Under the pieces are notes generated by a model that was given only the letters and a program-made list of their open reading frames with translations, searched no databases and was not told where the DNA came from. A program made the translations under genes and the position numbers. Positions 1 through 9,088 of a DNA stretch of 64,000 bases are shown in pieces. Source of the stretch: CAZKUN01 sp964555935 (GTDB lineage: Bacteria; Armatimonadota; Zipacnadia; Zipacnadales; VGFC01); assembly GCA_964555935.1 (NCBI GenBank), contig CAZKUN010000014.1, positions 12,948-76,947 on the forward strand, written 5' to 3'. The first letter of the stretch is position 1. Every line of letters begins with the position of its first letter.

Positions 1-2
1 AG

Positions 3-449
3 ATCGAGCGGGCCGTGGAGTTCTACAACCAAGTGGCGCAGTGGGGCGCGGAAATGGGCGTGACTGTCTGCGTTCACCCGCACTCTCACCATGGGTCGCT
101 GCTGGAGTCGGCGGACGAATACGACGCGCTGCTTGCCGCGACCGAGGGTTCGGGGCTGATGTTCAACCCGGACACGGGGCATATCATCCGCGGCGGACAG
201 GACATGATGGACTGCATCACCCGGCACATGGGGCGTATCCGGCACGTCCACGTGAAGGACGTCAGGGCGGATGGCTCGTGGGCGCCGCTGGGGCAAGGCC
301 TGTGCGATTACGCGGCGATGTTCGCGGCGCTGGGAGGCGCGGGATACGATGCGTGGGTGGTCGGCGAGGAGGAATCCGAACTCGCGTGGGCCGATCCGGC
401 GGACGCCATCAGAGTGAACCGAGAGTACTTGCGCGGGTTGGGGCTGTGA
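3..449 (+). CDS. Sugar phosphate isomerase/epimerase (xylose-isomerase-like TIM barrel), 5' truncated
   Basis: The frame is open to the left edge, so this is the C-terminal 148 residues of a longer protein; these families are usually 260-300 residues. Visible signatures are VCVHPHSH near the start, FNPDTGHI in the middle and HVHVKD after it. These are the metal-ligand strands of the AP-endonuclease-2 / xylose-isomerase-like TIM barrel (IolE, hydroxypyruvate isomerase and related enzymes). The Asp and His of PDTGH and the His of HVHVKD would bind the divalent metal. A late Glu segment (VVGEEES) matches the last metal-binding strand. A cytoplasmic role in isomerising or epimerising a sugar or inositol derivative is likely. 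The substrate cannot be read from the sequence. The GTG at 15 is internal, not the start. Confidence 0.85.
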   Translation: MERAVEFYNQVAQWGAEMGVTVCVHPHSHHGSLLESADEYDALLAATEGSGLMFNPDTGHIIRGGQDMMDCITRHMGRIRHVHVKDVRADGSWAPLGQGLCDYAAMFAALGGAGYDAWVVGEEESELAWADPADAIRVNREYLRGLGL

Positions 450-524
450 CGGGGCCTGCGGGAGGTCTAGCCGGGTGGCCGAGCGTTCCCGGAGAATGAG
501 TATCTGTGGGGGCAGGAGCGCCAA

Positions 525-565
525 TTGACGCTCTATTGGGGGTGTGGTAAACTCATACCCAATAG
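525..565 (+). promoter_or_regulatory. Candidate sigma-70-type promoter with an inverted repeat around the -10
   Basis: TTGACG at 525-530 and TAAACT at 548-553 are separated by 17 bases, which fits a housekeeping promoter firing rightward at about position 560. A perfect 8-bp inverted repeat, CTATTGGG (533-540) and CCCAATAG (558-565), brackets the -10 hexamer, the usual place for a repressor site. The nearest downstream gene is the M16 peptidase, which would have a leader of about 180 bases. The rest of 450-737 shows no gene. Promoter and operator are inferred from pattern only. Confidence 0.45.
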
Positions 566-737
566 CGCGTGAAACGCGCGGACGACGAGTTGTTGGGGCC
601 GCCCGCAGTTGGCGCGGCTCCCTGAATGAACCAGAGCCCGAGGGGGCGCTTGTGGATTAGCGAGCGTCCCTTTTCCGAATCTGATGGCAAATGACCGGTC
701 GCGCCCGGCGACCGGCACCCAGGTCTGGAGGCGGAAC

Positions 738-3338
738 ATGTTTCGGTCGGCAATGATCGTCGCTACTACATTCGCGCTGAGCACCACGGCGCTCTGCGGA
801 GGAAACGACCCGGTGGTTGAAACTCTCGAGAACGGTCTGCGCGTGCTCGTCGTCGAGAATCACGCGAGCCCCGTTGTTGCCGTCAGGGCGTACGTTGGGA
901 CGGGCAGCATTTATGAGGACGATCTCCTCGGGCATGGGCTGAGCCATTACCTCGAGCACACCCTCAGTCAGGGCACCCCGAAACGCACGCAGGAGGAGAT
1001 CGATTCACTCGTCGAGTCGATCGGAAACTCCAGCAACGCCTACACGTCGCGAGATCACTGCTGCTACTACATCACAACCGCGACCCAGTACTGGCAGACG
1101 GCCCTGGACATCGTGGGTGATTACGTGTTCGACCCGCTGCTTGAGGAGGGTGAATGCGATATCCAGAAGGGCGTCATCCTTCGCGAGATCGCCCGGACGA
1201 ATGACGACACGAATAACAACATCTACTGGCTGTTCGCCCAGACGATGTTCCAGCACCATCCCGCGCGCTACCCGGTGATTGGCTTCCCGGAGCGATTCAA
1301 GACCAACACGCGCGATCAGCTTGCGGATTACCACGCGAAGTGGTACGTGCCTGATAACGTTATCATGGCGGTTGCGGGCGACGTGAACGCGGATGAGGTC
1401 ATCGAGGAGTGCCGCAAGCTTCTGGGCGACATTCCCCGGCGCCCGGCGCCGCCGGTCGTGCTCCCTAGCGAGCCGCCGCAGACCGCTCCCCGACGGCGGA
1501 TTGAGATTGACGAGAACCTCCAGCGCGCCTATCTGAGGATCGGGTACCGCTCGATCGACCTGCTCCACCCGGACCTGTACGCGCTCGACGTGCTGGCCTA
1601 CGTGCTGGGGAATGGCGCCAGCAGTCGGCTCGTGCGGATCGTGCGTGAGGAGAAGCAACTGGTCGATGGGATCTCGGCTTACTCGTCAACCCCGAGCTTT
1701 GACGCCGGCGCGTTCGGCATCGGGGCCACGCTTGATCCCGAGAATCTCGTCGCGGCTGAGGAAGCGATCATTGAGGTCCTCGAGCAGTCCAAGACTCAGT
1801 TCGTGACCGCGGATGAGCTTGCGCGCGCCAAGCGGCAGAAGGCCGCCGAGCTGACCTTCGCCAGGCAGACCGCGGACGACCTGGCCTCGATCGCGGCGAC
1901 GGACTTGCTGACGACCGGCAACGTTCATTTCAGCGATCTCTACGTCGACAAGATCCGCGAGGTGACTCGCGAAGACGTGCGCCGCGTGGCGCAGAAGTAC
2001 ATCGACCCCGACAAGCTGTGCGTGGTCGCCATGACGCCGAAGGCGCCGAAGGTCGCGACACGCGACACCGGCGCGAACGAGAGACCGGTCACCGTGACGA
2101 AGACGCTGGACAACGGGCTGCAGGTGTTGGTCCAACCGAGCACGACCGCGCCGACGGTCTCGATCTTCGCCGCGATGAAGGGCGGCCTCCGGTACGAGAC
2201 CGAGGAGACCAACGGCGTTACCGGATTCATGGCCAGCATGCTGAACCGCGGGACGAAGAAGCGCACGCGGGAGGAAGTGGCGCGCGCCATCGAGGACATG
2301 GGCGCGAGCCTTTCGCCCTACGCCGGGCGCAACAGCTTCGGCGTCCAAGGCGCGGCGCTGAGCGAGGATCTCGACGAACTGCTCGAACTGGCCGGCGATG
2401 CGTTGATGAACGCAACGTTCCCAGAGGATCAGTTCGAGGCGCAACGGCGCTTCACGCTGGCAGGGATCGCCGCGCAGGATGACAGTCCCGAGACGGTTGC
2501 CCGCAAGCTCTTCACCTCCACGATGTACAAGGTGCATCCGTACCGGTTCATGACCAGCGGGACCCAAGAGAGCATCACCAATCTGACGCGCGAGACGGTC
2601 GCTGATTACTACGAGACATACTGCCGGCCAAATAGGGCGATCCTCTGCGTGTTCGGCGACGTGGACCCAGACGCCGCGTTCGCGGGTGTTGAGAAGGCGC
2701 TTGGCAAGTGGGAGCCGCGACAGGCGCAAGAACCCGCGACGAGCGCCGAGCCTGAGTTGACCGAGGCCCGCGAAGCCGCCCAGGATCGCGACCAAGAGCA
2801 GTCCATGATCTACATGGGCTTCCCCGGGACCAAGGTTGATGACGAGCGTCGTTACGCGATTGACGTTCTGGACGCGGTGATATCGGGTCGCGGACTGCCG
2901 GGCGGACGACTGCATGATGCGCTCCGGCGGCGCCAGCTCGTGTACTTCGTCCACGCATGGAACGAAGCCGGTCTCGACCCCGGCGCGTTCGTGGTGCTTG
3001 CCGCCACCGAGGCCTCGAAGACCGAAGAGGCGACCACCGTTATCGAAGAGATCATCCAGGGAATGCGCGACGAGGCCGTGGGCGATGATGAGCTTGCCCG
3101 CGGCAAGCAGATGTGTATCGCGGAGAACGGGATCAGCCTGCAGACTCCCGACAGCCGAGCGCAAGCGTCGGGCCTGGACCAACTCTACGGCCTGGGGCAC
3201 GACAACTACACCAGGTACGCCGACGAGATCGCTAAGGTGACCGCAGCCGACGTCCAACGCGTGGCTCAGGAGTTGCTGGACCTGGACCGGTGCGTCATCG
3301 CGGTCGTTGCGCCCGCCTCCGAGGGCGCGCAGGAGTAA
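738..3338 (+). CDS. Secreted M16 family zinc peptidase, active and inactive halves fused
   Basis: The protein is 866 residues. The start at 738 is preferred over an in-frame ATG at 684 because GGAGG lies six bases upstream and a signal peptide (MFRSAMIVATTFALSTTALC) follows at once. The first M16 domain carries the inverted zinc motif HYLEH at residues 70-74, and a downstream VILREI segment supplies the third ligand Glu. A second M16 domain begins about residue 450 (TLDNGLQVLVQPS), but its equivalent segment (NGVTGFMASMLNRG) lacks the HxxEH residues. This is the alpha-plus-beta arrangement in which one half is catalytic and the other forms the chamber. It probably degrades peptides in the periplasm or cell envelope. 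It is followed 36 bases later by the hexuloisomerase gene. Confidence 0.92.
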   Translation: MFRSAMIVATTFALSTTALCGGNDPVVETLENGLRVLVVENHASPVVAVRAYVGTGSIYEDDLLGHGLSHYLEHTLSQGTPKRTQEEIDSLVESIGNSSNAYTSRDHCCYYITTATQYWQTALDIVGDYVFDPLLEEGECDIQKGVILREIARTNDDTNNNIYWLFAQTMFQHHPARYPVIGFPERFKTNTRDQLADYHAKWYVPDNVIMAVAGDVNADEVIEECRKLLGDIPRRPAPPVVLPSEPPQTAPRRRIEIDENLQRAYLRIGYRSIDLLHPDLYALDVLAYVLGNGASSRLVRIVREEKQLVDGISAYSSTPSFDAGAFGIGATLDPENLVAAEEAIIEVLEQSKTQFVTADELARAKRQKAAELTFARQTADDLASIAATDLLTTGNVHFSDLYVDKIREVTREDVRRVAQKYIDPDKLCVVAMTPKAPKVATRDTGANERPVTVTKTLDNGLQVLVQPSTTAPTVSIFAAMKGGLRYETEETNGVTGFMASMLNRGTKKRTREEVARAIEDMGASLSPYAGRNSFGVQGAALSEDLDELLELAGDALMNATFPEDQFEAQRRFTLAGIAAQDDSPETVARKLFTSTMYKVHPYRFMTSGTQESITNLTRETVADYYETYCRPNRAILCVFGDVDPDAAFAGVEKALGKWEPRQAQEPATSAEPELTEAREAAQDRDQEQSMIYMGFPGTKVDDERRYAIDVLDAVISGRGLPGGRLHDALRRRQLVYFVHAWNEAGLDPGAFVVLAATEASKTEEATTVIEEIIQGMRDEAVGDDELARGKQMCIAENGISLQTPDSRAQASGLDQLYGLGHDNYTRYADEIAKVTAADVQRVAQELLDLDRCVIAVVAPASEGAQE

Positions 3339-3374
3339 GCTGTCCATCTGTGGCGTGAAGGGAAGACACTACCC

Positions 3375-3935
3375 ATGTCTGGGGTGACCAAGGAGAACGC
3401 GCTCGCGATCTCCGACGAGGTCCGTAGCGCCGTCAGTTACACTCGCGGCGACGAACTCGACGCGCTTGTCGATGCGATCATGGAGGCGCGGCGCGTATTT
3501 TGCACCGGCCAGGGGCGTAGCGGGCTGGTGATGAGAGCGTTCGCGATGCGCCTGGTGCATCTGGGCCTGAACGCGCACGTGGTGGGCGAGACAACGACCC
3601 CCGCGATTGGGCCGGGCGACTTGCTGGTCACGACGAGCGGCTCGGGTCAGACGCGGACGACCTTTGCCATCGCCGAAGCCTCAAGCGAGCGGGGCGCCGG
3701 GAACGCCGTGCTGACCGCGCACCCCAATAGCCCCGTCGCGACGATGGCTGATATCGTCGTCGAGGTCCACGCGCCGATTACGTCCGACTCGGACCATGGG
3801 AAGTCGATCCAGCCTCCGGGGTCGCTATTTGAGCAGACGGCGCTGACGTTGTGTGACGCGATGGTGATGTCGCTGATGGGACGGTTGGGCACGACTGAGG
3901 ACGAGATGCGGGCGAGGCACACGAAGCTCGAGTAG
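3375..3935 (+). CDS. hxlB: 6-phospho-3-hexuloisomerase (SIS domain)
   Basis: This 186-residue protein is one SIS domain of the length usual for PHI. GQGRSGL near residue 45 and LVTTSGSGQT near residue 85 are the phosphosugar-binding loops, and a C-terminal SLFEQTALTLCDAM helix is typical of the family. PHI isomerises 3-hexulose-6-phosphate to fructose-6-phosphate, in the ribulose monophosphate route for formaldehyde or in reverse for pentose supply. The partner hexulose-6-phosphate synthase is not next to it: the neighbours are a peptidase and rel. An alternative is another sugar-phosphate SIS isomerase, but the overall pattern fits PHI best. Confidence 0.85.
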   Translation: MSGVTKENALAISDEVRSAVSYTRGDELDALVDAIMEARRVFCTGQGRSGLVMRAFAMRLVHLGLNAHVVGETTTPAIGPGDLLVTTSGSGQTRTTFAIAEASSERGAGNAVLTAHPNSPVATMADIVVEVHAPITSDSDHGKSIQPPGSLFEQTALTLCDAMVMSLMGRLGTTEDEMRARHTKLE

Positions 3936-3961
3936 TCACCGTCAGTCGAGGAGGGCCGGAG

Positions 3962-6125
3962 TTGGTCATCTCCGAACTCAACCAGGTCGTCCGCAGATAC
4001 TGGCCGACCGTCGACGGCGAGTTGATTCCCAGGGCCTATGAGTTCGCGCGCGAGGCCCACGGCGGTCAGCTCCGCATCGACGGGTCGCCTTATATTGGGC
4101 ACCCGCTCGAGGTGGCCGGTATTCTGGCCGGTGTTGAGGCTGACCCCCAGTCCGTTGCCGCCGGCCTGCTCCACGATACGGTTGAAGACACCGAGATTTC
4201 CCCGGATGACTTGCAGGCCGAGTTCGGGCCGACGGTTCGCACTCTGGTCGACGGCGTGACGAAGCTCTCTCTCGCGAATTTCCGCTCGCGCGAGGAGAGT
4301 CAAGCGCAGAATCTGCGCAAAATGTTCCTCGCGATGGCGGACGACGTCCGCGTCATTCTTATCAAGCTGGGCGACCGGCTCCATAACATGCGGACGATCC
4401 AGCCCCTGTCGCCTGATCGGCGGAAGGCGATCGCCGAAGAGACCCTCCAGATCTACACCCCCCTCGCTCACCGCCTCGGGATTCGTCGCTTCAAGTGGGA
4501 ACTCGAGGACCTCGCCTTCAAGACGCTCGAACCGGGCGCGTATGAGGAGATCGCCGGACAGGTTGGCGCGGGTCGCGCTGACCGCGAGAATCTGCTGGGC
4601 CGCGCTGGCGACGAGCTTTGCGAGCAACTCGCAGATGTGGGCATTATCGCTCAGGTTGAGGGGCGACCGAAGCACTTCTACAGCATCTACGAGAAGATGC
4701 GTAACCAGATGCTGGATTTCCAGCAGCTTGGCGACCTAATGGCGATGAGGGTCATCGTCGACAGCGTGCCGGAGTGTTACGCGGTCCTGGGCATCGTGCA
4801 CAAGCTCTGGATCCCCATCACCGGGCTGTTCTCGGACTACATTGCCAAGCCCAAGAGCAACGGGTACCAGTCGCTACACACGAAGGTGCTCGGCACCGAT
4901 CGCGAGCCGATGGAAGTGCAAATCCGCACGAAGGAGATGCACCGCGTTGCCGAACACGGAGTGGCCGCTCACTGGCGGTACAAGGAGGGCGGGGCGCCGA
5001 CCAAGTTCGACGAGCAGATGGCCGCTTGGTTAGAGCACCTTCGCGAACTCGAGACGCAGCTGCCCGATCAGCACGAATGGCTCGAACTCGTCCGCCTGGA
5101 CCTGTTCAAGGACCAAGTCTTCGTGTTCACGCCGAACTGGGACGTGATCGATCTGCCGGCGGGAGCCGGTCCGCTCGATTTCGCGTATCGGATTCACACG
5201 GACGTAGGCAACCACTGCGCGGGCGCGAAGGTAAACGGGAAGCTGGTGGGACTGGACTACCGGTTCCGCAATGGCGATATCGTCGAGATCAACACCCACG
5301 CCAGCGCCCGCCCGAACCCCGACTGGCTGAAGCAGATCGTCGCATCGGGCGCCAAGAGCAAGGTGCGGCGCTTCCTGCGGGCGCAGGTGCGCGACGAAAC
5401 GATTGCTCATGGGCGCGAAGTGGTCGATCGGGCCGTCAAGCGGCTGCCGCCGAAGGCCAGGAAACAGCTTGACTGGGACAGTCTCACCGAGGTGGCCGCG
5501 AGCTTCAACCTGACCGACGAAGACTCGCTTTGGGCGGCTGTCGGGTTTGGCGAGATCGAACCGGACACGGTTATCCAGCGCCTGATGCCGGAGAAGAAGG
5601 GCCCGGAGACGCTGGCCGAGGAGATCGAGTCTTTCCGGGATCTCGAGGAGCAGAACGTCGCGCCGGCCGTGCGGGCGTCGGTGTCGATGGGCGATCTCGA
5701 GGGCCTCGCGGCTCGGCGCTCGAAGTGCTGTAACCCGATCCCCGGCGATCAGATCAGAGGTTACATCACGCGCGGCTCGGGCCTGGCCATCCACAAAGCC
5801 GACTGCAAGAATCTCATCCACCGCCAAGAGCTTGAGCCCGAGCGCGTCCGAGANNNNNNNNNNTCGGGCGAGCATCGAAGTCGTGGCGCTGGACCGGGTA
5901 GGGCTGCTGTCGCACCTGACGGCCGTCATCAGCGAGATGGGCACCAACATCGCCTCCGCGCACGTGAACACCGAGCGCCCAAGCGTCGCCACGATCCGAC
6001 TGGCGGTCGATGTTGTGGACCGCTCCGAACTAAATGAGCTGGTCGGGCGTCTAGAGGACTTGATTGATGTCATCAGCGCGCGCGCCGTTCCTCATAAAGG
6101 CCCTAGCCATGCAGGTCCCAGGTAG
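3962..6125 (+). CDS. rel: Bifunctional (p)ppGpp synthetase/hydrolase Rel, interrupted by an assembly gap
   Basis: The likely start is TTG at 3962, 6-8 bases after a GGAGGG-like site; no ATG precedes the conserved N-terminus. Domains in order are the HD hydrolase (HDTVED from residue 71), the synthetase (Y..KPKSNGYQSLHTKV near residue 297), TGS (VFVFTPNWDVIDLPAGAG), a Cys-pair zinc-finger-type segment (SKCCNPIPGD) and a C-terminal ACT domain (IEVVALDRVGLLSHLTAV). The intact HD motif argues for hydrolysis as well as synthesis of the alarmone. Ten Ns at 5854-5863 separate the Cys-pair domain from ACT, and the two sides are in different frames across the placeholder. The gene is therefore probably intact with the gap length wrong. 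Its 3' end overlaps the next gene by 17 bases. Confidence 0.93.
5854..5863. other. Assembly gap of ten Ns inside rel
   Basis: Ten Ns form a scaffold placeholder rather than a measured distance. For the two parts of rel to read through, the true missing length must be a multiple of three. Comparison with the usual linker before ACT suggests roughly 10-13 missing residues. Confidence 0.95.
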
Positions 6126-7395
6126 CCACGTCCGCCTACTTCCAGCGTTCCTCATCGTAGCCACGTGCGCGAGCGCTCTCCCCGCCGCCGGCCAGCATCT
6201 GCTCGTTCCAATGGATGACGCTCAGACGGACCACCTCCGCGCCTACGGGCTGACGTATTGGTGCCTGGAGGAGCCGCGCGTCTACCAGTGCGAGTGGCTG
6301 CTCAACTACCGGGGCGGGTCGTTCCTGCTGCCGAGTGCCGATGAGATCGTCGCACGTGCAGTGGAGCTGGGCGTAATGGTGGAGGCGATCTCAAGTGCTG
6401 AGACGGAGGCGATTTACGGGACGATTGCCGAGGAGAACATGGATCGGATCGTTCTTGAGACGGCGCCCCGGATGGCGATCTACATCACTCCAACCGCCGA
6501 GCCGTGGGACGATGCCGTGACGCTTGCGATGGACTATGCCGAGATCTCATACGACGAGATCTACGACGCCGAGATCGTCGCGGGGAAGCTGGGGGAGTAT
6601 GACTGGCTGCACACGCACCACGAGGACTTCACGGGGCAGTTCGGCAAGTTCTGGGTCAACTTCCGACACGAGGCCTGGTATCAGCAGCAGGTTCGTGGCG
6701 CGAAGCAGGAAGCGACGAAACTGGGCTTTGGGAGCGTGCGGGAGTTGAAGGCCTCTATCGCGACGGCGGTGGCGGAGTGGGTCGCGGGTGGCGGGTTCCT
6801 GTTTGGCATGTGCAACGCGTGCGACTCCCTCGATGTCGGTCTTGCCGCGGTGGGGATCGACATCATCCCGAGCGAGATTGATGGGACGCCGACGACACCG
6901 AATGCCCAGGAGCAACTGGACTTTGACGTCACCTTCTGTTTCCGCGACTTCAGCCTGGTCGACGATCCATACGAAGTCGAGATCGCGGACATCGACATCA
7001 CGCCACCGGAGGCCGGATTCGTCGCGACCGGCGAGACGTTTGAGCTGTTCGAGTTCTCCGCCAAGCAGGACCCCATCGTCAGCATGCTGACTCAATGCCA
7101 CACGGCCGAGGTGCCGGAGTACCTGGGGCTGACGACATCGTTTGACCGCACGAAGCTCAAAGACAACGTCGTGATCATGGGCGATCGCCCAGGCACGAAC
7201 ATGGCGAAGTACATCCACGTGGATTACGTCGATGGCACCGTCACGTTCTTGGGCGGGCACGATCCGGAGGACTACGCGCACGTTGTGGGCGAGGAGCCCA
7301 CTGAACTCACGCTCCACAAGCACTCGCCCGGCTACCGGCTGATCCTCAACAACGTGCTCTTCCCCGCGGCGAAGCCGAGGGAACGGAAGACATAG
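6109..7395 (+). CDS. Secreted protein of the family often mislabelled asparagine synthetase B
   Basis: The protein is 428 residues, starting at the ATG at 6109, which has AAAGG eight bases upstream and is followed by a signal peptide ending at AAGQ. The sequence after cleavage (HLLVPMDDAQTDHLRAYGL, then WLLNYRGGSFLLP) matches a conserved exported family, common in Bacteroidetes, that databases call asparagine synthetase B. It has neither an N-terminal catalytic Cys nor the PP-loop of a real AsnB. A GGGFLFGMCNACDS segment near residue 230 resembles the nucleophile elbow of class-I amidotransferase or ThuA-like folds. The true activity is unknown. The gene overlaps the end of rel and ends three bases before the convergent LamG gene. 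Confidence 0.75.
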   Translation: MQVPGSHVRLLPAFLIVATCASALPAAGQHLLVPMDDAQTDHLRAYGLTYWCLEEPRVYQCEWLLNYRGGSFLLPSADEIVARAVELGVMVEAISSAETEAIYGTIAEENMDRIVLETAPRMAIYITPTAEPWDDAVTLAMDYAEISYDEIYDAEIVAGKLGEYDWLHTHHEDFTGQFGKFWVNFRHEAWYQQQVRGAKQEATKLGFGSVRELKASIATAVAEWVAGGGFLFGMCNACDSLDVGLAAVGIDIIPSEIDGTPTTPNAQEQLDFDVTFCFRDFSLVDDPYEVEIADIDITPPEAGFVATGETFELFEFSAKQDPIVSMLTQCHTAEVPEYLGLTTSFDRTKLKDNVVIMGDRPGTNMAKYIHVDYVDGTVTFLGGHDPEDYAHVVGEEPTELTLHKHSPGYRLILNNVLFPAAKPRERKT

Positions 7396-7397
7396 GC

Positions 7398-8981
7398 CTA
7401 ACGCGCGCTCAGTCGACCGATCTCGCGATCCGTCAGCGCCCGCCGGTACAGCCGCACGTCCGCCATGCGCCCCAGGAAGTGGTCGTGCTGGCCGAAGCCG
7501 AGGAGGAGCGGCGCCTCCGTGCTGATGTCGAGTTCGGCGTTGCCTGAATCGGCGACGGTCTCGCCGTCGATGTAGAGTTGGAGTTGGTCCGCGTTTCGGA
7601 CGGCCGCGATGTGATGCCACCCCGGCGGGAACGCGTGGTCGTGCGTGGCGCAGGCACCGGCCCGCATGGAATGAGCCCGGCCGGAGGGCAGCGTGCCCGC
7701 GAAGAGCTGCCCGTCATAGACAGCAGAGGTCCACACCCGCCGATAGGTCACGTCGGGCGTGGTATCGAGCTGTCCGGTGAGCGTCCACTTCTCGTCGCCA
7801 TCGTAGCGGTAGACCTGGCCGAGCGGCAGCGTCCCGCCGTAGAGCTTGCCATTGTAGATGGCCAACGCCATGACTTCGCGCTCCTCGCCCAGCCGCCCGC
7901 AGTCGTGCCAGGTCGTGCCCCCGTCGTAACGGAAGACCTTCCCGTCCGGCCACGTGCCGACGTAAAGCTCGCCGCGATAGATCGCGAAGGAGTAGGTCTG
8001 GCTGACGCCTTCCTGGCGGCCGCAGTCGCGCCACGACTCGCCACCCTCATACGCCCACACGCCCGCCCGCCCATTTCCCGCGCTGAGCAGCTCGCCGTTG
8101 TAGACGCCGAGCGACATGGATCGCTGCTCGCCCGGCACGCCGCAGAACTCCCACGACTGCCTGCCGCCGTAGCGATAGATGCCGGGGAGGTAGAGCGGCA
8201 TCGCGTGCAGCTCGCCGCGGTACTCGGTCAGGGCGAACGTGGTCCTCGCCTCGCCGAGCTGGCCGCAGTCCTGCCAGTTGCGGTCGCCAAGATAGCGATA
8301 GACACGGCCGCCGGGCGTCTCATTCGGCGACGGTTCGAGCGCCGAGCCCTTCGCGTCGTAGCACCCCGTTCCCGCGTACAGCGCGCCTCCGTGCGAGGCG
8401 AGGCTCATGACCGAGTTGCTGCCGTCGGGGCTGCCGCAGTCTTCCCAATCCGATCCGCCCGCGTAACGGTAGACGTGGCCAGTTTCTTCGGCGCCTGTCT
8501 CGAATGTGCCGGCAAACAGCTCTCCATCATGCACCGCCAACGCGAAGATCAGCACTGCGTTGCCAGGACGGCCTCGGTCGACCCAGACCGGCGTATCTCC
8601 GGCATCGATGCCGAAGTGCAGGTTTCGGTAGTTGGACTGGCTCGACGTCATGCCCGCGTGGCTGATGAGACTCAGGTTCAGTCCTCGGGCGTCCGCCGGG
8701 GCATGCTTGCTCAGCACATCTCCCAGCACGTCGTCGACCACCGCGTCCGTGTAGACCCACGCCGCGACGCTGAACGGACCGTCGGCCAACGCGAGGCCTG
8801 AGGCGTGGGGGATTTCGATCACTGATTCGCGGCCATCGAACTGAGCCGAACCCGCGGTCTGGGGTGGGCCGGGCGTGCCAAAGACGACTGAGCGGGCCAC
8901 GCCGTGGTGGTCGCGTCCGGATGAGTCTCGCGCGTCGGCGGTCAGGTCCCAGTGGCCGATCAGGCCCTTGTTGAGCGTCAT
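7398..8981 (-). CDS. LamG-domain protein with a beta-propeller inserted in the LamG fold
   Basis: The protein is 527 residues. The start at 8981 is chosen because GGGAGG lies nine bases upstream. Residues 1-125 are the first half of a concanavalin/LamG domain (GLIGHWDLTADARDSSG; FSVAAWVYTD). The second half appears only at the C-terminus (GWHHIAAVRNADQLQLYIDG; FLGRMADVRLYRRALTDREI). Between them lie six clear units, and part of a seventh, of about 45 residues with the signature YRYxGxxxWxDCG, as expected for a propeller. No signal peptide is visible, although LamG proteins are usually exported. A role in binding carbohydrate or surface ligands is inferred from the fold only. Confidence 0.8.
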   Translation of the reverse strand: MTLNKGLIGHWDLTADARDSSGRDHHGVARSVVFGTPGPPQTAGSAQFDGRESVIEIPHASGLALADGPFSVAAWVYTDAVVDDVLGDVLSKHAPADARGLNLSLISHAGMTSSQSNYRNLHFGIDAGDTPVWVDRGRPGNAVLIFALAVHDGELFAGTFETGAEETGHVYRYAGGSDWEDCGSPDGSNSVMSLASHGGALYAGTGCYDAKGSALEPSPNETPGGRVYRYLGDRNWQDCGQLGEARTTFALTEYRGELHAMPLYLPGIYRYGGRQSWEFCGVPGEQRSMSLGVYNGELLSAGNGRAGVWAYEGGESWRDCGRQEGVSQTYSFAIYRGELYVGTWPDGKVFRYDGGTTWHDCGRLGEEREVMALAIYNGKLYGGTLPLGQVYRYDGDEKWTLTGQLDTTPDVTYRRVWTSAVYDGQLFAGTLPSGRAHSMRAGACATHDHAFPPGWHHIAAVRNADQLQLYIDGETVADSGNAELDISTEAPLLLGFGQHDHFLGRMADVRLYRRALTDREIGRLSAR

Positions 8982-9032
8982 TGCGTGTCGCCTCCCATTG
9001 CGGCAGTGGAGTGCGAATTCCCCACAGAACGG

Positions 9033-9060
9033 CAACAGCCCTGCCGGAGCAGGGCTGTTG
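9033..9060 (-). terminator. Perfect 12-bp hairpin after the matrixin gene
   Basis: CAACAGCCCTGC and its exact complement GCAGGGCTGTTG are separated by CGGA. The hairpin sits 28 bases past the stop of the minus-strand protease gene and before the LamG gene start. No U-run follows on either strand, so it is a stem-only terminator candidate or an RNA-stabilising hairpin. Confidence 0.6.
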
Positions 9061-9088
9061 GGTCGTTTGGAATGGTTGAGGCGCGGCG

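Noticed and set aside
468..492. Possible tRNA-like segment (GGTGGCCGAGC)
   Set aside because: It resembles a tRNA D-arm, but no acceptor stem, anticodon arm or T-arm can be built around it; only a 5-bp hairpin remains.
1686..3347. Long open frame antisense to the M16 peptidase gene
   Set aside because: High GC makes long antisense frames common. The plus strand has clear M16 motifs and a ribosome site, and the antisense product has no recognisable domain.
6109..7395. Asparagine synthetase B
   Set aside because: The family name exists in databases, but the sequence has no N-terminal catalytic Cys and no ATP-pyrophosphatase loop, and it is exported.
7578..8801. 407-residue open frame antisense to the LamG-propeller gene
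   Set aside because: It lacks motifs and a good ribosome site, while the minus strand encodes ordered repeats.
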